Source: Oegoconia quadripuncta (taxonomy: Eukaryota > Arthropoda > Insecta > Lepidoptera > Autostichidae). From it: a stretch of 64,000 nucleotides of DNA. The stretch covers positions 39,599,278-39,663,277 of the forward strand of contig OX438744.1 of the NCBI GenBank assembly GCA_949316235.1. The letters run 5' to 3'. Shown in pieces: positions 30,300 to 41,800 of this stretch (within the stretch, counting starts at the first letter, position 1; the number at the start of each line of letters is the position of its first letter). Position numbers and translations under genes: made by a program. The notes beneath the pieces are model-generated. The model saw only the letters and a program-made list of their open reading frames with translations, was not told where the DNA came from and searched no databases.

Positions 30300-32450
30300 T
30301 GTATATATACTGGCGCGCGGCCAGTTTTGTTTTCTCTTCCAATCGGTGCAACATACCAACAATAAATCCTCGAAGAGACCGCAGCCGGCGTTTATCTTCT
30401 CCCAACATTAGGGCTTCCTGTTATTGGCTAAGATATTTTACTCATGTATATGTTCAAGTATATTTCGAACTGCTGTTGGTTCTCGTGAATAAATAAAAAA
30501 AAAATATTAAAAACGTTTGAGGTTTAAATTTCTACCCGAAATGACAGAGCTAAAATTGTCATGTCGTCGTTTTTGCGCGCTCATAATCATAAGAGGATAG
30601 ATTAGTTTTATTAAGTGTATGCCAAGCCTATCGACACGAATATAGGAATTAATTAATTTCATTTTTAACAATACTTACATGGCGACCTGAAGACGGTTCA
30701 CTTTTACGTAGCTACTAGATAGTCTAGCAGCCACGGTAGCCAATTTACACTTAAATCTTTTAAAGAATTTCTGTCTGCCAGTGTCAGCTGTTTTACTCGC
30801 AGGCTATTAGTGCTACTAACATGAAATTTAGTACGACTAACGATTATATAACGCTATTTAAAAACTGCATTTAGAAAAGCAAAATTCGTCAAGATATTCA
30901 TTGGAATGCTTGGAACCAGGCGCCATTTTGTGTTTAGCGGACGCCATTTTGGATTTTTTACTACAAAATGTATTCTAATATTTTGGTATTAAGACGAATC
31001 TAACCACACTTGCCCTTCAATAACATTAGTCTCGGGATAATAGGGTAAAATTTGTTTAGGGTAAGAATACCTTTAAACGTGAGGGTGATTTTTTCATTCG
31101 CATACTCCATGGTGTATATATATAATAAGTCTTTCAAAAATATTAGGGGTTGTCTCAGATACTTTTTCGATACAGGGATCTTACGACATATTAATTAGAG
31201 TTACGTATCACCTCAAAGTATTCACAATAGTATATAACGAAATTTAAAGATTATCACACCTAAGGAAACGCTAGTAGTTTGCGAGTAACAGTTGGACCAA
31301 CCTATAACCTGTAGTTGGGATTGTCAAAAAATTATACAAAATCCACACATAATGACATAAATCATCTGAAAAATTATCTTTGTATTTAAAAAAGTATATA
31401 TTGGAAGGGCCTCACTGCTATGAGACTATCGGATATAGTTTTCGTTTAAAAATACAAATAATGTACAATTTTATACAAATTGACTAACATTACAAAACAG
31501 TCTATTTTAAACATTTTTTTTTAAATTATTTTATGGCTACTGCAGCTTAGCCAACTCTGAAGAACATTATTGCTTTAGGGTATACATTGACTTAGTAGTA
31601 TGTGCGACATACAGAAGGTTCTGGTTCAATTAGGACAATTCAAAGCGAACCCTTCGTAACTGTCTCGGGTAAGGATCTCCAGAAATAGTACGTATTGTAT
31701 CGAGTTTATATTGATCAATAATGATAGCAATTGTTGCTAATTTTAAGCCCTGTAATTACCTTAGGGCGTGCGCAGCGTTGAGCGGGATCCCTTGAGATTA
31801 TGTATCTTCAGTGCATTATGTTACGTATGACCTGCGTCTATAGGGCTCGCAATCGGTCGTCCGGACGGTCCACAGACATCCTTAACGTGCCTTATAGGGT
31901 AACTTATCCTAATATTAATATCAATTCTTCGGAAACCATCGTTTACATGCGCCAGTTAATATCTTGTATTACCGCAGATATATTATACAAAAATATTTAT
32001 GAAAGGGAGACTTAAATGAAATGGGATTGTGTTCAGAATTCACACCTACTTACACGTAAAAGTTACATGCATTTTGAAGATGGCGGATACGGAAGAAACG
32101 GTAGATCATGATCTATGACCATGATGGCCTGTCTTTCTGATAAGAATACTCTTGATACGTGCTAAAGGTTTATAGGATAACGATTTATTTTGTATTATTT
32201 TGGAGTATGTATATATATGTAATGCCCCTTAACCCGAACGCTAGATCCGCCCTTGCTCGAAAATTACCCTTATCTAACCAAAGTACTGAAGCTAAGTTAA
32301 ACTCACGCGTTTGTATGTATTGAGGGATAACTCTGGTCACAGAAACAACTGACACGTTTTTAAAAACTGTCAAAGACTCCTGTCCATACAATCGACGCCC
32401 CGTGGATTACACTATAATTTAACTAACGTGCAGTTAACGTATAATGAGAC
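30300..32450. other. No gene seen
   Basis: About two kilobases of AT-rich DNA. Several ORFs of 60-70 codons occur on either strand (for example 31800-32015 and 32185-32391), but none has a recognisable domain, leader or splice context. Confidence 0.4.
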
Positions 32451-32454
32451 TTTA

Positions 32455-32655
32455 TCCCAGTGGCGGTACCTTTTCATAAACCCAAAAGCCCGGCTTGCCT
32501 TACCAAATCTAGGTCGATCAAGACTATTCACTATTTAAACGGTATAGGAAATCTTAGATTTCAACATTCGCACTTGTCAAATTGAAACGGTGTGCTTTCA
32601 CAACCACAAACACGTTATCGGGCTTGCCCTAATTCGAAACTCTAGGCATGCAAAA
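32455..32655. repeat. Interspersed repeat R2
   Basis: CAGTGGCGGTACCTTTTCAT through AAAGCCCGGCTTGCCTTACC to TCGAAACTCTAGGCATG. A second copy is 39660-40140, split by a SINE, and a diverged one is 41095-41230. Confidence 0.65.
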
Positions 32656-32659
32656 TCAA

Positions 32660-32820
32660 AATCATCAAAAAATGCTTTATTTTGTAGGTACACAGGGTAC
32701 ACTTAAAATAGTCAGATTTTACATTTTTAAAGCTACTGCTTGTTCAAAAGGCAATTTTCCCCTGTGAAGAACAAGCAAGAAACTCGAGAGGTCGCTCTTT
32801 TTAAAAAAAGGTTTTTATAT
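32660..32820 (-). repeat. LINE L3 3' tail
   Basis: AAAATGCTTTATTTTGTAGG and GAAGAACAAGCAAGAAACTC are the reverse complement of the L3 tail at 54290-54403. Confidence 0.65.
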
Positions 32821-33099
32821 TACAAAATTATTATTTTATATTATAATATTTCATTATTAATTGTGAAATGCCACTGTTTTGTCCTTGTATATTGACGGAG
32901 GGCCCGAGAAACGAAACTATTATTCAATGTTGTGTAAAATACGCCCTGTAGATTGGTTTTAAATTGTAATTGTAAATTTGGAGCCTGTCTGTCTGTAGCG
33001 GCTGCTGTACCGATATTTCGGATAGCTGGAGGATGCGAAAATGTTAGAAAAACATATCTGGCATGTTAGGTAAAACAAATAGAAGCTATTGCGTTAAAG

Positions 33100-33360
33100 G
33101 TATTTTCCTTCATCATCAACAGCCTACCACATCCCTACTGTTGGGGCACAGCCTCCTCTCTCGGAGAAGGTATGACCCATAATCTACCACGCGAGCCCAG
33201 AACTTCGGTCACACTAGTGACCACCTGACTGTCAGTGTTAACCTAAGCCACTGACTTGTCTAAATGACTGCAGTAGAAAACAACCAAGCCCGACTATTTA
33301 CTGGTCACCCATCCAAGGACAGACCGCGCCAGACGTCGCTTAACTTCGCTAATCGAAAAC
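33100..33360. repeat. Interspersed repeat R3
   Basis: CCTACTGTTGGGGCACAGCC and CCACCTGACTGTCAGTGTTA recur at 36465-36625 and 54400-54535, with a fragment at 59815-59865. Class not determined. Confidence 0.6.
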
Positions 33361-33796
33361 GAATAGCGAATACGACTACGTCAACAGTGTATCACTAGTT
33401 TTTTTTTCTTAAAAGTGCTAAAAAAATATATTTTCCTCTAATCAATATACATTATTCCTTAGTCAGGTCATCTAATGTATACATCTCACGTCAACTTACT
33501 CTTTTATTTTTTTTATTGGGTTATATCACCGCTGAATTCATGACGACGCGACGGCCGACCAGTGGGTAGTGGCTGAGCCATCGAATACAACGCTGCGGGT
33601 TCAAATCTCGCTACGGACATCTATACATTACTGCTTAAAGCCTTAAAGCCACCTTTTTGTAGGATAGATAATGTAGGTATGCTGTATTCATTTATATAGT
33701 TTCTGGGCAATAAAGTTTAGTGAAAACTCCATCAAAGTCTGTTTAGTAGCAAGTGATGCATGTTTAAACAAATTTGCGCTTACGCATCACTTATGA

Positions 33797-33960
33797 TGAC
33801 TTAGAGTTATGGATGTTTTCATTTATAATAAGTATTTATTTACAAAATGTATTTATGTAGTATATCAACCATCTGGTATCCACAACACAAGCCTATAGTT
33901 GCTTACTGTGGAACTAGATGGCGCTGTGTGTATGTCTAAGGCTATTTTATTATTATTATC
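33797..33960 (+). mobile_element. SINE family B, 5'-truncated
   Basis: From GAGTTATGGATGTTTTCATT to AACTAGATGGCGCTGTGTGT and a TATT-repeat tail. A separate tRNA-like fragment (TGCGGGTTCAAATCTCGCTA) lies just upstream at 33545-33630. Confidence 0.75.
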
Positions 33961-34345
33961 ACCAATAATAATAAAAGGTATTCATTCATCCCAAAAAAGA
34001 AAACACAAGCATACATAGAACCGAGAACCACAGTATTGTGATGAATGGGTAGGGACTCAGTAGTGTTGCTGATTTTCAGTCATCCCCCTGGAGAGTAGTT
34101 GCTGCCACCAAAGAAAGTATGGGCGACTTTCCAATGGCTAACAATTTTTTATTTTTGTTTTTATGCTTAGGCATGGCTCTGGACAATGTAGAAATTGAAT
34201 TAAAATGTAAGAAATAAGAGGCCCCATCTGTTAGCGCCATCTTTCGAGTCACTTTGAACTACCTTACTAAGGATAAGCTTAATAAGGCATGCAAGTAATT
34301 AAATAAAGTATAGTAAATTATAATAAAATATCATTGAACATACAG

Positions 34346-34497
34346 CGCCATCTAGTTCCACACTAAGCAGCTAGGCTTGTATTTTTTATATCAGATGGTT
34401 GATATACAATGCACAATCTGTTAGCACTTGACCTCAATCACACCTGATGTTAAGTAAAGATGAGGCCGAAGGTGGAAACGTACTGACCCGGAAACCT
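34346..34497 (-). repeat. SINE B and SINE A fragments in tandem
   Basis: CAGCGCCATCTAGTTCCACA is the 3' part of SINE B. From 34430, GACCTCAATCACACCTGATG is the 3' part of SINE A. Confidence 0.65.
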
Positions 34498-34537
34498 GAT
34501 TTCTTTACTAAATAAAAAAATATCCTTGCACGCACAT

Positions 34538-34757
34538 ACACACAGCGCCATCTTGTTCCATATTAAGTAACTAGGCTTGTATTATGGATACCAGACGGTT
34601 GATAAACTAAACAAATACATTTTTATTTGTAAATAAATACATATATGAAAAACTCGGAAACAAACGTCATACAAACATTTGCCCTTATCGGGATTCGGAC
34701 CCGCGACCTTTTGGTATAGCAGTCAAGACTAACCACTACAGTGTATACGACCTATTT
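34538..34757 (-). mobile_element. SINE family B copy
   Basis: It reads on the minus strand from a head near 34757 (GTAGTGGTTAGTCTTGACTG) through CGCGGGTCCGAATCCC to the AACAAGATGGCGCTGTG end. Confidence 0.7.
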
Positions 34758-35508
34758 GGTGTAGTGATGTAACGAGACGCCATGCAACCGGGAAAAAATT
34801 TATCAGTTAAGTAAGTACAATGACAAATAAATTCCCAAAATTCAAAAATGGCTTACTCAGTCCTGATAATTTTGTTAATTTATTTGTCATTGTACTTACT
34901 TAACTGATTTTTTTTTTTAAACTACTTGTACATTCCTCTTCAGTCCTGATATTTTTTTGTAAAGTTATTTATTGTTCAATGATTACTTGACATTGGAACC
35001 TTCAAGAAACGAGCCTACACCTTCCTCAAAGGCCGGCAACGCATCTGTCACCCTTATGGTGTTGCGGGTGTCCATGGGCGGCGGTGATTGCTTTCCATCA
35101 GGTGACTCGCATGCTCGTTTGCCGCCCTCTCATATAAAAAAAAAATACTTTTCTCGTAAATACATGTACATTATTTCTGTAAATATTATAAATATTAAAC
35201 ACTGTATATATTTATAATTCATTCATTCATTCGTTATTACTTGGCTCTCATTATCCGCCTAAAAATGCACCATATGAAGGTATGATATTGTATTTTATGG
35301 TTTTACTATTCTCTACTAATAATTTCTGATAAAGGAAATATTCTTACAGAGCGGTTGTCAACTCTTTAAATAAGCCCAGGACATACTTATTTATTTGTTT
35401 TCTTTATGTGGAATAAAGGAACTATTCTTACAGAACAAAAAAAAAAAGAAACAAACAAGGAGCATGGCGTCTCGTTACAGTGACTATACCAAATAGGTCG
35501 TATACAGA
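34743..35508. mobile_element. Nested palindromic element with LINE inside
   Basis: GTATACGACCTATTTGGTGT and ACGAGACGCCATGC at the left are mirrored by GCATGGCGTCTCGTTACAG and ACCAAATAGGTCGTATAC at the right. A second inverted pair (TTAAGTAAGTACAATGACAA at about 34805 and its reverse complement at about 34885) lies inside, and a LINE L2 3' end occupies 34975-35150. No transposase is seen. Confidence 0.65.
34975..35150 (+). repeat. LINE L2 3' end
   Basis: GACATTGGAACCTTCAAGAA to CCATGGGCGGCGGTGATTGC and an A-run after GCCCTCTCATAT. It is the same tail as 50760-50918. Confidence 0.75.
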
Positions 35509-35677
35509 TTATCAAAATAGCTTCAATTACACTTACCTAACACACCAGATTATTTTCTAACATGAAACAAACTATAGCCAACATAACAGACATCGGCGTC
35601 CTACCATTTCTATATCGGCCCTAAAATACCATCCGATAGCCTCAACCGAAGGCCGAGAAGGCCTAGTAATACAAGTG

Positions 35678-35815
35678 CTATAGTAACGCCCGGATTTCCT
35701 TGTGCACGTGGCAGAGGTAGTCGACGTAGGAGGCGCTGCCGTCGACGCCGCGGTCTTCGACAAGGAAATGTCGTAGCACCGTCTCTAGTTTGTCGTGTTG
35801 TCGCATTACGGTTAG
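35678..35815 (-). CDS. Sec24CD: Sec24CD terminal exon, distal copy (15b)
   Basis: 45 codons plus stop: [45 protein letters not shown]. Acceptor TTTTGTTTCAG in phase 0. The [13 protein letters not shown] ending is the conserved Sec24 C-terminus, so this is the ancestral-type exon. Reaching it from exon 14 means skipping exon 15a, 2.2 kb upstream. Confidence 0.92.
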   Translation of the reverse strand, partial: LTVMRQHDKLETVLRHFLVEDRGVDGSASYVDYLCHVHKEIRALL

Positions 35816-38800
35816 CTGAAACAAAATTGGATATTATAGGACTGACAACTTGTCACTTCAAATGTTTATAAAGGAAGAAAGAAAGAAAAAATTATTTAAA
35901 CCCATCTCATGACACAAACAATGTGTTTGCCATCTAATTGTCGGTGTCGCAAGGTGGAGTCAAAAAGGTCTCCAACTCAGCATGGGTTGTAGCCGTTCAC
36001 TACAACGCTGGTTTTCAGTGGAGCCTCCAAATGACACACGGATATCAAAGCAAGTAGTATGTCGTCATTATAAACATAGACCTCTTTTTTTCGTTTTAAT
36101 TCACTCCTCTTGGAGAAGGCAAAGAGATCTAAGTCCATACAGCCATGTCTTATTTCTTTTATTTCTCCTTAGTGAAGTCAGTCTCAGTCAAAATAGATCA
36201 TTGGTCGTATACTTCGCGTATACAGTCTAGTCAATCTTTAGTAAAGTGGCAGAATGCTTTACGAAAGATTTTGGCGGCTTCTTGTGGGAACCCGAAAGCT
36301 TCGTTACGCATTTTAATTGGCACTTCCCTTCACTAGTACACCATCACTGAATTTTGCTGCACAATATTCTGCCATTATTAAGCTTCAAAACTCAGAATGC
36401 ACAAATTATATGAAATAAAAACAAAAATGCAACATCACTCGTTGAGTTCCCGCCAAAAACCTAACCATCTTCAACAGCCTGACATGTCCCTACTGTTGGG
36501 GCACAGCCTCTTCTCACTGGGTGAGGATATGGGCCATAAGCCACCACGCGGGCCCAGTGATTTGTTTCAGGCTAGTGGCCACCTGACTGTCAGATTTCGC
36601 CTCCTCACTCCTCCCACTGTAACTCCTATAAGCCAGGATCAACAGTGGTACTCGACACAACGCCTACTGAAGGTAGGCGGTACCTTACGTGAGTGTTGGT
36701 ACCTTGGACTTCAGTCTATTTAAAGAAGGTAATATGTCGATTCGGATGTACACCAACTAAACTAAAACCAGTTTTAAAGTAGTACTGTCCCTGGAACAGT
36801 ACGATGCGACGGCACCACTCCAAAACTGGTTTTAGTTTAGTTTTGTTTAGTTGGTTTACATCCGAATCGACACCAATGTATATTAAATTAGTGGTCAGCC
36901 ATTAACTTCGAACTTACTTATTAGGAAATTTGTGCTAACACACTTAATTACTTGTTTTGAATTCCGTAATGACATGTTTAACTGATTAGCGATAAGGCCG
37001 CCGAATTTGTAGTTTCTATAAGATATTTAAATGTACTACACTGATTCGTAATAATTAAGCTACTGGGACTCTAAGTATTAGACACCGACAAAAAATTACT
37101 GTATGTTTCAGTGTAATTTATTATTTATGCTACGCAGTAAAGTAAGCAACACAAGCAGCAACGTAAACAATAAACATATTTCCATGAACAGTTATCATTA
37201 TCAATTCTTCCTGTGTACCAAAAAAATCATAGCTGCAGACATCCTGACGCCAAATTTTACCTGAACCTTGAAAACCGACTCTTCCACCCAAAAACACCAA
37301 AAAATATATAAACACAACAAGAACTCGATCGATAGCCCAACGTAAAAGCCCTAAAAACAAAATGACCTAAAATGTAGTATAATAAGAATCATCTTCAGCT
37401 CGTAAACATCCCACTGCAGGGATATAGGCCTTCCCTCCTATATGACATAGTCCACCACGCTGACCCAATGCGGGTTGGGGACTTCACATGCCTTTGAATT
37501 TTTATTTCTCAGGCATGCAGGTTTCCTCACGATGTTTTCCTTCACCGTTTAAGAACAGTAGGATAATGCACATAATGAAATTAAATTTAAAAACTCATTG
37601 GTACATGGCCTGCCTGGGAATCGAACCCGGACCTCCTAAATTGGGAGACCACGTCTTAACCGCTGAGCCACCAACGCGACGCTGTAAAAAGAATAATAAA
37701 TACAAAAATATCAGTTGCTGTGTGGACAGTTTCGTTTACATCATATAAAATATTCAGACTTCTCCAACCACCTCATCAACCTACAAAAACACCACAATCC
37801 ATCACCATATAAACCCCGAATGAACCACCCAAAAAAACCCCGCCACCTCAAAAACCCCAACTATCACCTACAGCATCTTCTGCACAGTTTTGTGCGTGGC
37901 CATGAGGTGTTCCACGTACGAGAGGGTTCCATCTACGCCCCGATCTTCGAGCAGAAGTCGCCGGAACAGCGACTCGCGCTTGTCGTACTGGTGCACTATG
38001 TCAAGCTAGAGAGAGACAGCCACATGCGTCACATGCACAGAGGAAGTAATAACTAATAAATGTTCAAGAGTAAGGAACAAAAAATAATGGAGAAATGCAA
38101 TGTTATACAATTTTTCAACATTACACCATCAGCCCGGTGAATAAAATGTCGCCGATCTCCATGGAGATCAGTAATAAGATGTGCTTCAAATTGTTTTTTT
38201 TTTTTTTTTTTTTCAAATTTCGAACAGTTTCGGCGCCCGACGCCAGCCAGTAGGCATCGCGCCGCGTGATTTTTTATTCTGTTTCTTCGCCAGTATGTTG
38301 AAAAACGTCGTACGATACTCTGTCCTCGCCTTCGGCTCGGGTTGAAATTTCCCCTCGCGACGCCACCATAACGCATTTATATCGTAATGAGTAAATATTC
38401 TTGGACATGCACACAACGCCATCTAGTTCCACTTTAAGCAACTATGGGCTTGTACTATTATCTTCGAGAATTCGTCTAATTCGCAGAATAACATGAACAA
38501 ATGTGTAAGATCACTTGAATATCAAATGTTTTTTTTTTCTATCGGAGGATAAAACTGCAACTTTTGTTCACAAGATACTAATAAGTGAGAAGAAATATAC
38601 GAAAAGAACAAAAGATAACCGCCTCCGTGGATCAAAGTAAACAACATTGGGTTTACGATTCGGAGGTCGTGGGTTCGATCCCCAGCGGGGTACGCGTTTA
38701 AGTACTCGGTTTGGTTGATGGTAGGGCATTTTAAATGTCCGCCTGGCTAGCTACCACCAACTTATCTAAATCTGCCTCCAAGCAATTTTAAATGGCATTG

Positions 38801-41800
38801 TTGTGTTCCGTTTGTCCCCCAAATGTGTTGGGGTTTCCTGGTCAGTATGCTTCCACCTTCGACCTCATCTTCACTTAACATCAGGTGTGATTGAGGTCAA
38901 GTACAAACCCGCCGTGCATAAAAAAAATTTAAGATTATGACTTTCTCTTTCGCAAAATCGTGGATCTGAGTAACATTGTAGCCAGTTTTTACGGTGACCT
39001 TGGCACTTTTTGGACTGAAAAAATACCTATACGTATCTATGTATAACAAATGAGGAGTGTATTGGCATATCACCTAATTCAGGCACCAGTCCCTATCAAA
39101 GATTGTTTCTTTATTGCCAGAACAATGCTGAGACTTGTAATTTAATGTAATTTAAAGGCGCGTTTATTCATTTTATGTAATAATTTTGCATGCCAGACAC
39201 TGGTGTCGATTCGGATGTACACCAATTAAACTAAAACTAGTTTTAAAGTAGTACTGTCTCTTTCTCCCTGGAACAGAAAGATACGACGGCACCACTCCAA
39301 AACTGGTTTTAGTTTAGTTGGTGTACATCCGAATCGACAGCACTGGCGAACTAATGTTTAACTAGATACGTATTACTGTTAACATAAAATTTCGAGCGAA
39401 ATAAATTTGTAATCGGTCGAACTTGGACTATGACTGCTATTTAGATGAGATAGATAAGATGTTTATTTCCCAAAAAGGACCATAGATAATACATTGGCCT
39501 GTATCGTGGATGCCAAGATTTCCATATAAGAACAATTTTACTGCTCATTTAATCTACTGTTTAAATAGTTAATAATATCTTACTTATATTTATAAGTAAC
39601 TTCAGTATAAGATCTGTTAATTTGAGTTACAGACATGTATGCGGAGCATAAAGACAATAGAACCAGTGGCAGTACCTTCATATAAGTTCAAAAGCCCGGC
39701 TTGTATTACTGAATTCTCGACCAGGGCTATTATTAACTGTTTAAACAGTATAGGAAATCTTTGATTAAAACATTCACACTTGTCAAACTGAAACGTTTCT
39801 AATTTTAATATCTGCGTAGAAAAAAAAATCACAAAAACGGTTTTTTTTTTCATGCACAACGGATTAGCACTTGGTCTCAATCACACATGACCTCAATCAC
39901 ACTTTATCATCAAGTGAAGTGAAGATGAGGCCGAAGGTGGAAGCGTACTGACCCGGAGACCCAATTTTATTTGGGGTACTGGCAAATTTATCTCCGACAA
40001 TCGGAACACAACAATGCCATTAATATTGCTGTTTGGCAGCAGACTTTAGATAAGATGGTGGTAGTTAGTCAGGCGGACTTTTAAAATGCCCTATCACCAA
40101 CCAAACATGAGCTTGCCCTATTTGAAACTCTAGGCACGTCTAGTGTTGCTAAAGCCGGACAGTGTTAGGCTTTGTCCGGCTAAATTTGACTGCGTTCGGA
40201 GCGTCCGGCTTTTGTGAGGCGTTTTATTTCCTTACTCAAATAAAAAACTAATTAAGAAGTTGAAAGGATAATGTGTAAATGACAATCCGGATTAAAACAT
40301 TGTTGTATAAATGTGTTTTTAGCGGCCGGCTTCGAGCCCCAAAGCCGGGCTTTTTCAGCGGCTAAGTCCGGCTAGGTGATTTTTAGATATGGCAACGGAG
40401 AAGCTGAGTGTGGAGAGCGTGAGCACGTACCCTCATGGCGGAGCGTCTCCTGGCGCGGACGGCGTCCAGCAGGCGGCGGGCGGCGGCGCTGGCCGCGTTG
40501 TCCAGCTCCGGCAGCTCGCACACGGCCGTGTCGATCTGCGCGGGCGCCGCCACGCCGAACACGTCGCGGACGAACTCCACCGGAGCTTGGGAGCCCACCC
40601 ACATGAGCATGTGGACGCCGTTCTCTGGAAAGATACACTTCTTGAAAGCGGCCGCTGATATTGGGTCTTTACATATGAAATTGGAGCTTTTTTTCTACGT
40701 TAATCATGTGTACCAATTGCTGCGATTTTCACAGCTATATCCAAATTTGTTTTTTATTTGGAAAATGGAATATTATTTCAAGGTTTCACATGAAATATTT
40801 TTTAATTTCTGGGCTAAATCACATCATAAAAAAAATTGCACAAAATTTTCATGTGCAACCTATAATCATTTCTTAGATTCGCTGAAACGTTTATAAAACG
40901 GTTACTTTTAAAAATTAACGCTGCCTATACTTAATGTTATCCGATAAACACACAAAGTTTAGCTAAATTTGGATTTGCCGTTCCCAAAAAAAATCAAAAA
41001 TGTTTGTATGAAGAAAACAGTTTTAAAGAAATTCTTCATACAAAACGCCAATTTCATAGGTAAGGACCTAATATAAATCTGTGTACCCGAGGTTAATTCA
41101 GCCCTTCATGTAAGCCCGACTTGCCTCACTGAAATACTCGATCAGGATGATCAACTTCAAACTTTATCGATATATTTAATGGATAGGAAATCTTTGATTT
41201 GATCATTCGCGATCACTTGTCGAACAAAATGGTCGGGCGTGCGTGAACTGTCGCTACTGAGTTAAAATTGTGACACGATTAGTTATGTCGCTCGAACGCA
41301 CGGGCTTGCGACAGGGCTTCGTATTTCTCTTTCTAACCTATACAACACAGCATATCATCATCATCAAATTATGCGATATTTTTTGTATTATTAAAAGTTC
41401 GCGTGCTTCATCTCCGACCACATCGTCACTTGCCATCAGGTGAGATTGTGGTCAAACGCGAATCCAGTCAATCATAAAAAAAAAGTTACAGTTGGCGTGA
41501 ATTAAATAGGTTTAAATTTAACTCATTGCTGAAAATATTTAGTCACTTTAATATCGTCCTAAAAAGTCATATGGCTCAAATTTAATGGTAGAATTATAAA
41601 AAGGACCAAATTGAAAATCAGCGCTGGTATTTATCACAAGAGCCAAAAGTTGAACCTGCGTGTCTTCTTCTTTTGTACCTACCTATAGTAAACGTATTCT
41701 AGGGAATAATGTACTTCTTTACTAGTAAATTATTACTCCCTGGTAGATATCTTTCGCACGTGCAAATATAACCCACTTAAACGTCGCCATACGCTATCGC

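Noticed and set aside
37600..37690. tRNA gene on the minus strand (GGTTCGATTCCC)
   Set aside because: Head of SINE family E; a second copy at 59190-59265 has the same downstream body.
40376..40896. + strand ORFs of 76-153 codons over exon 14
   Set aside because: GC-rich antisense shadows of Sec24CD exon 14 and of the adjacent MITE.
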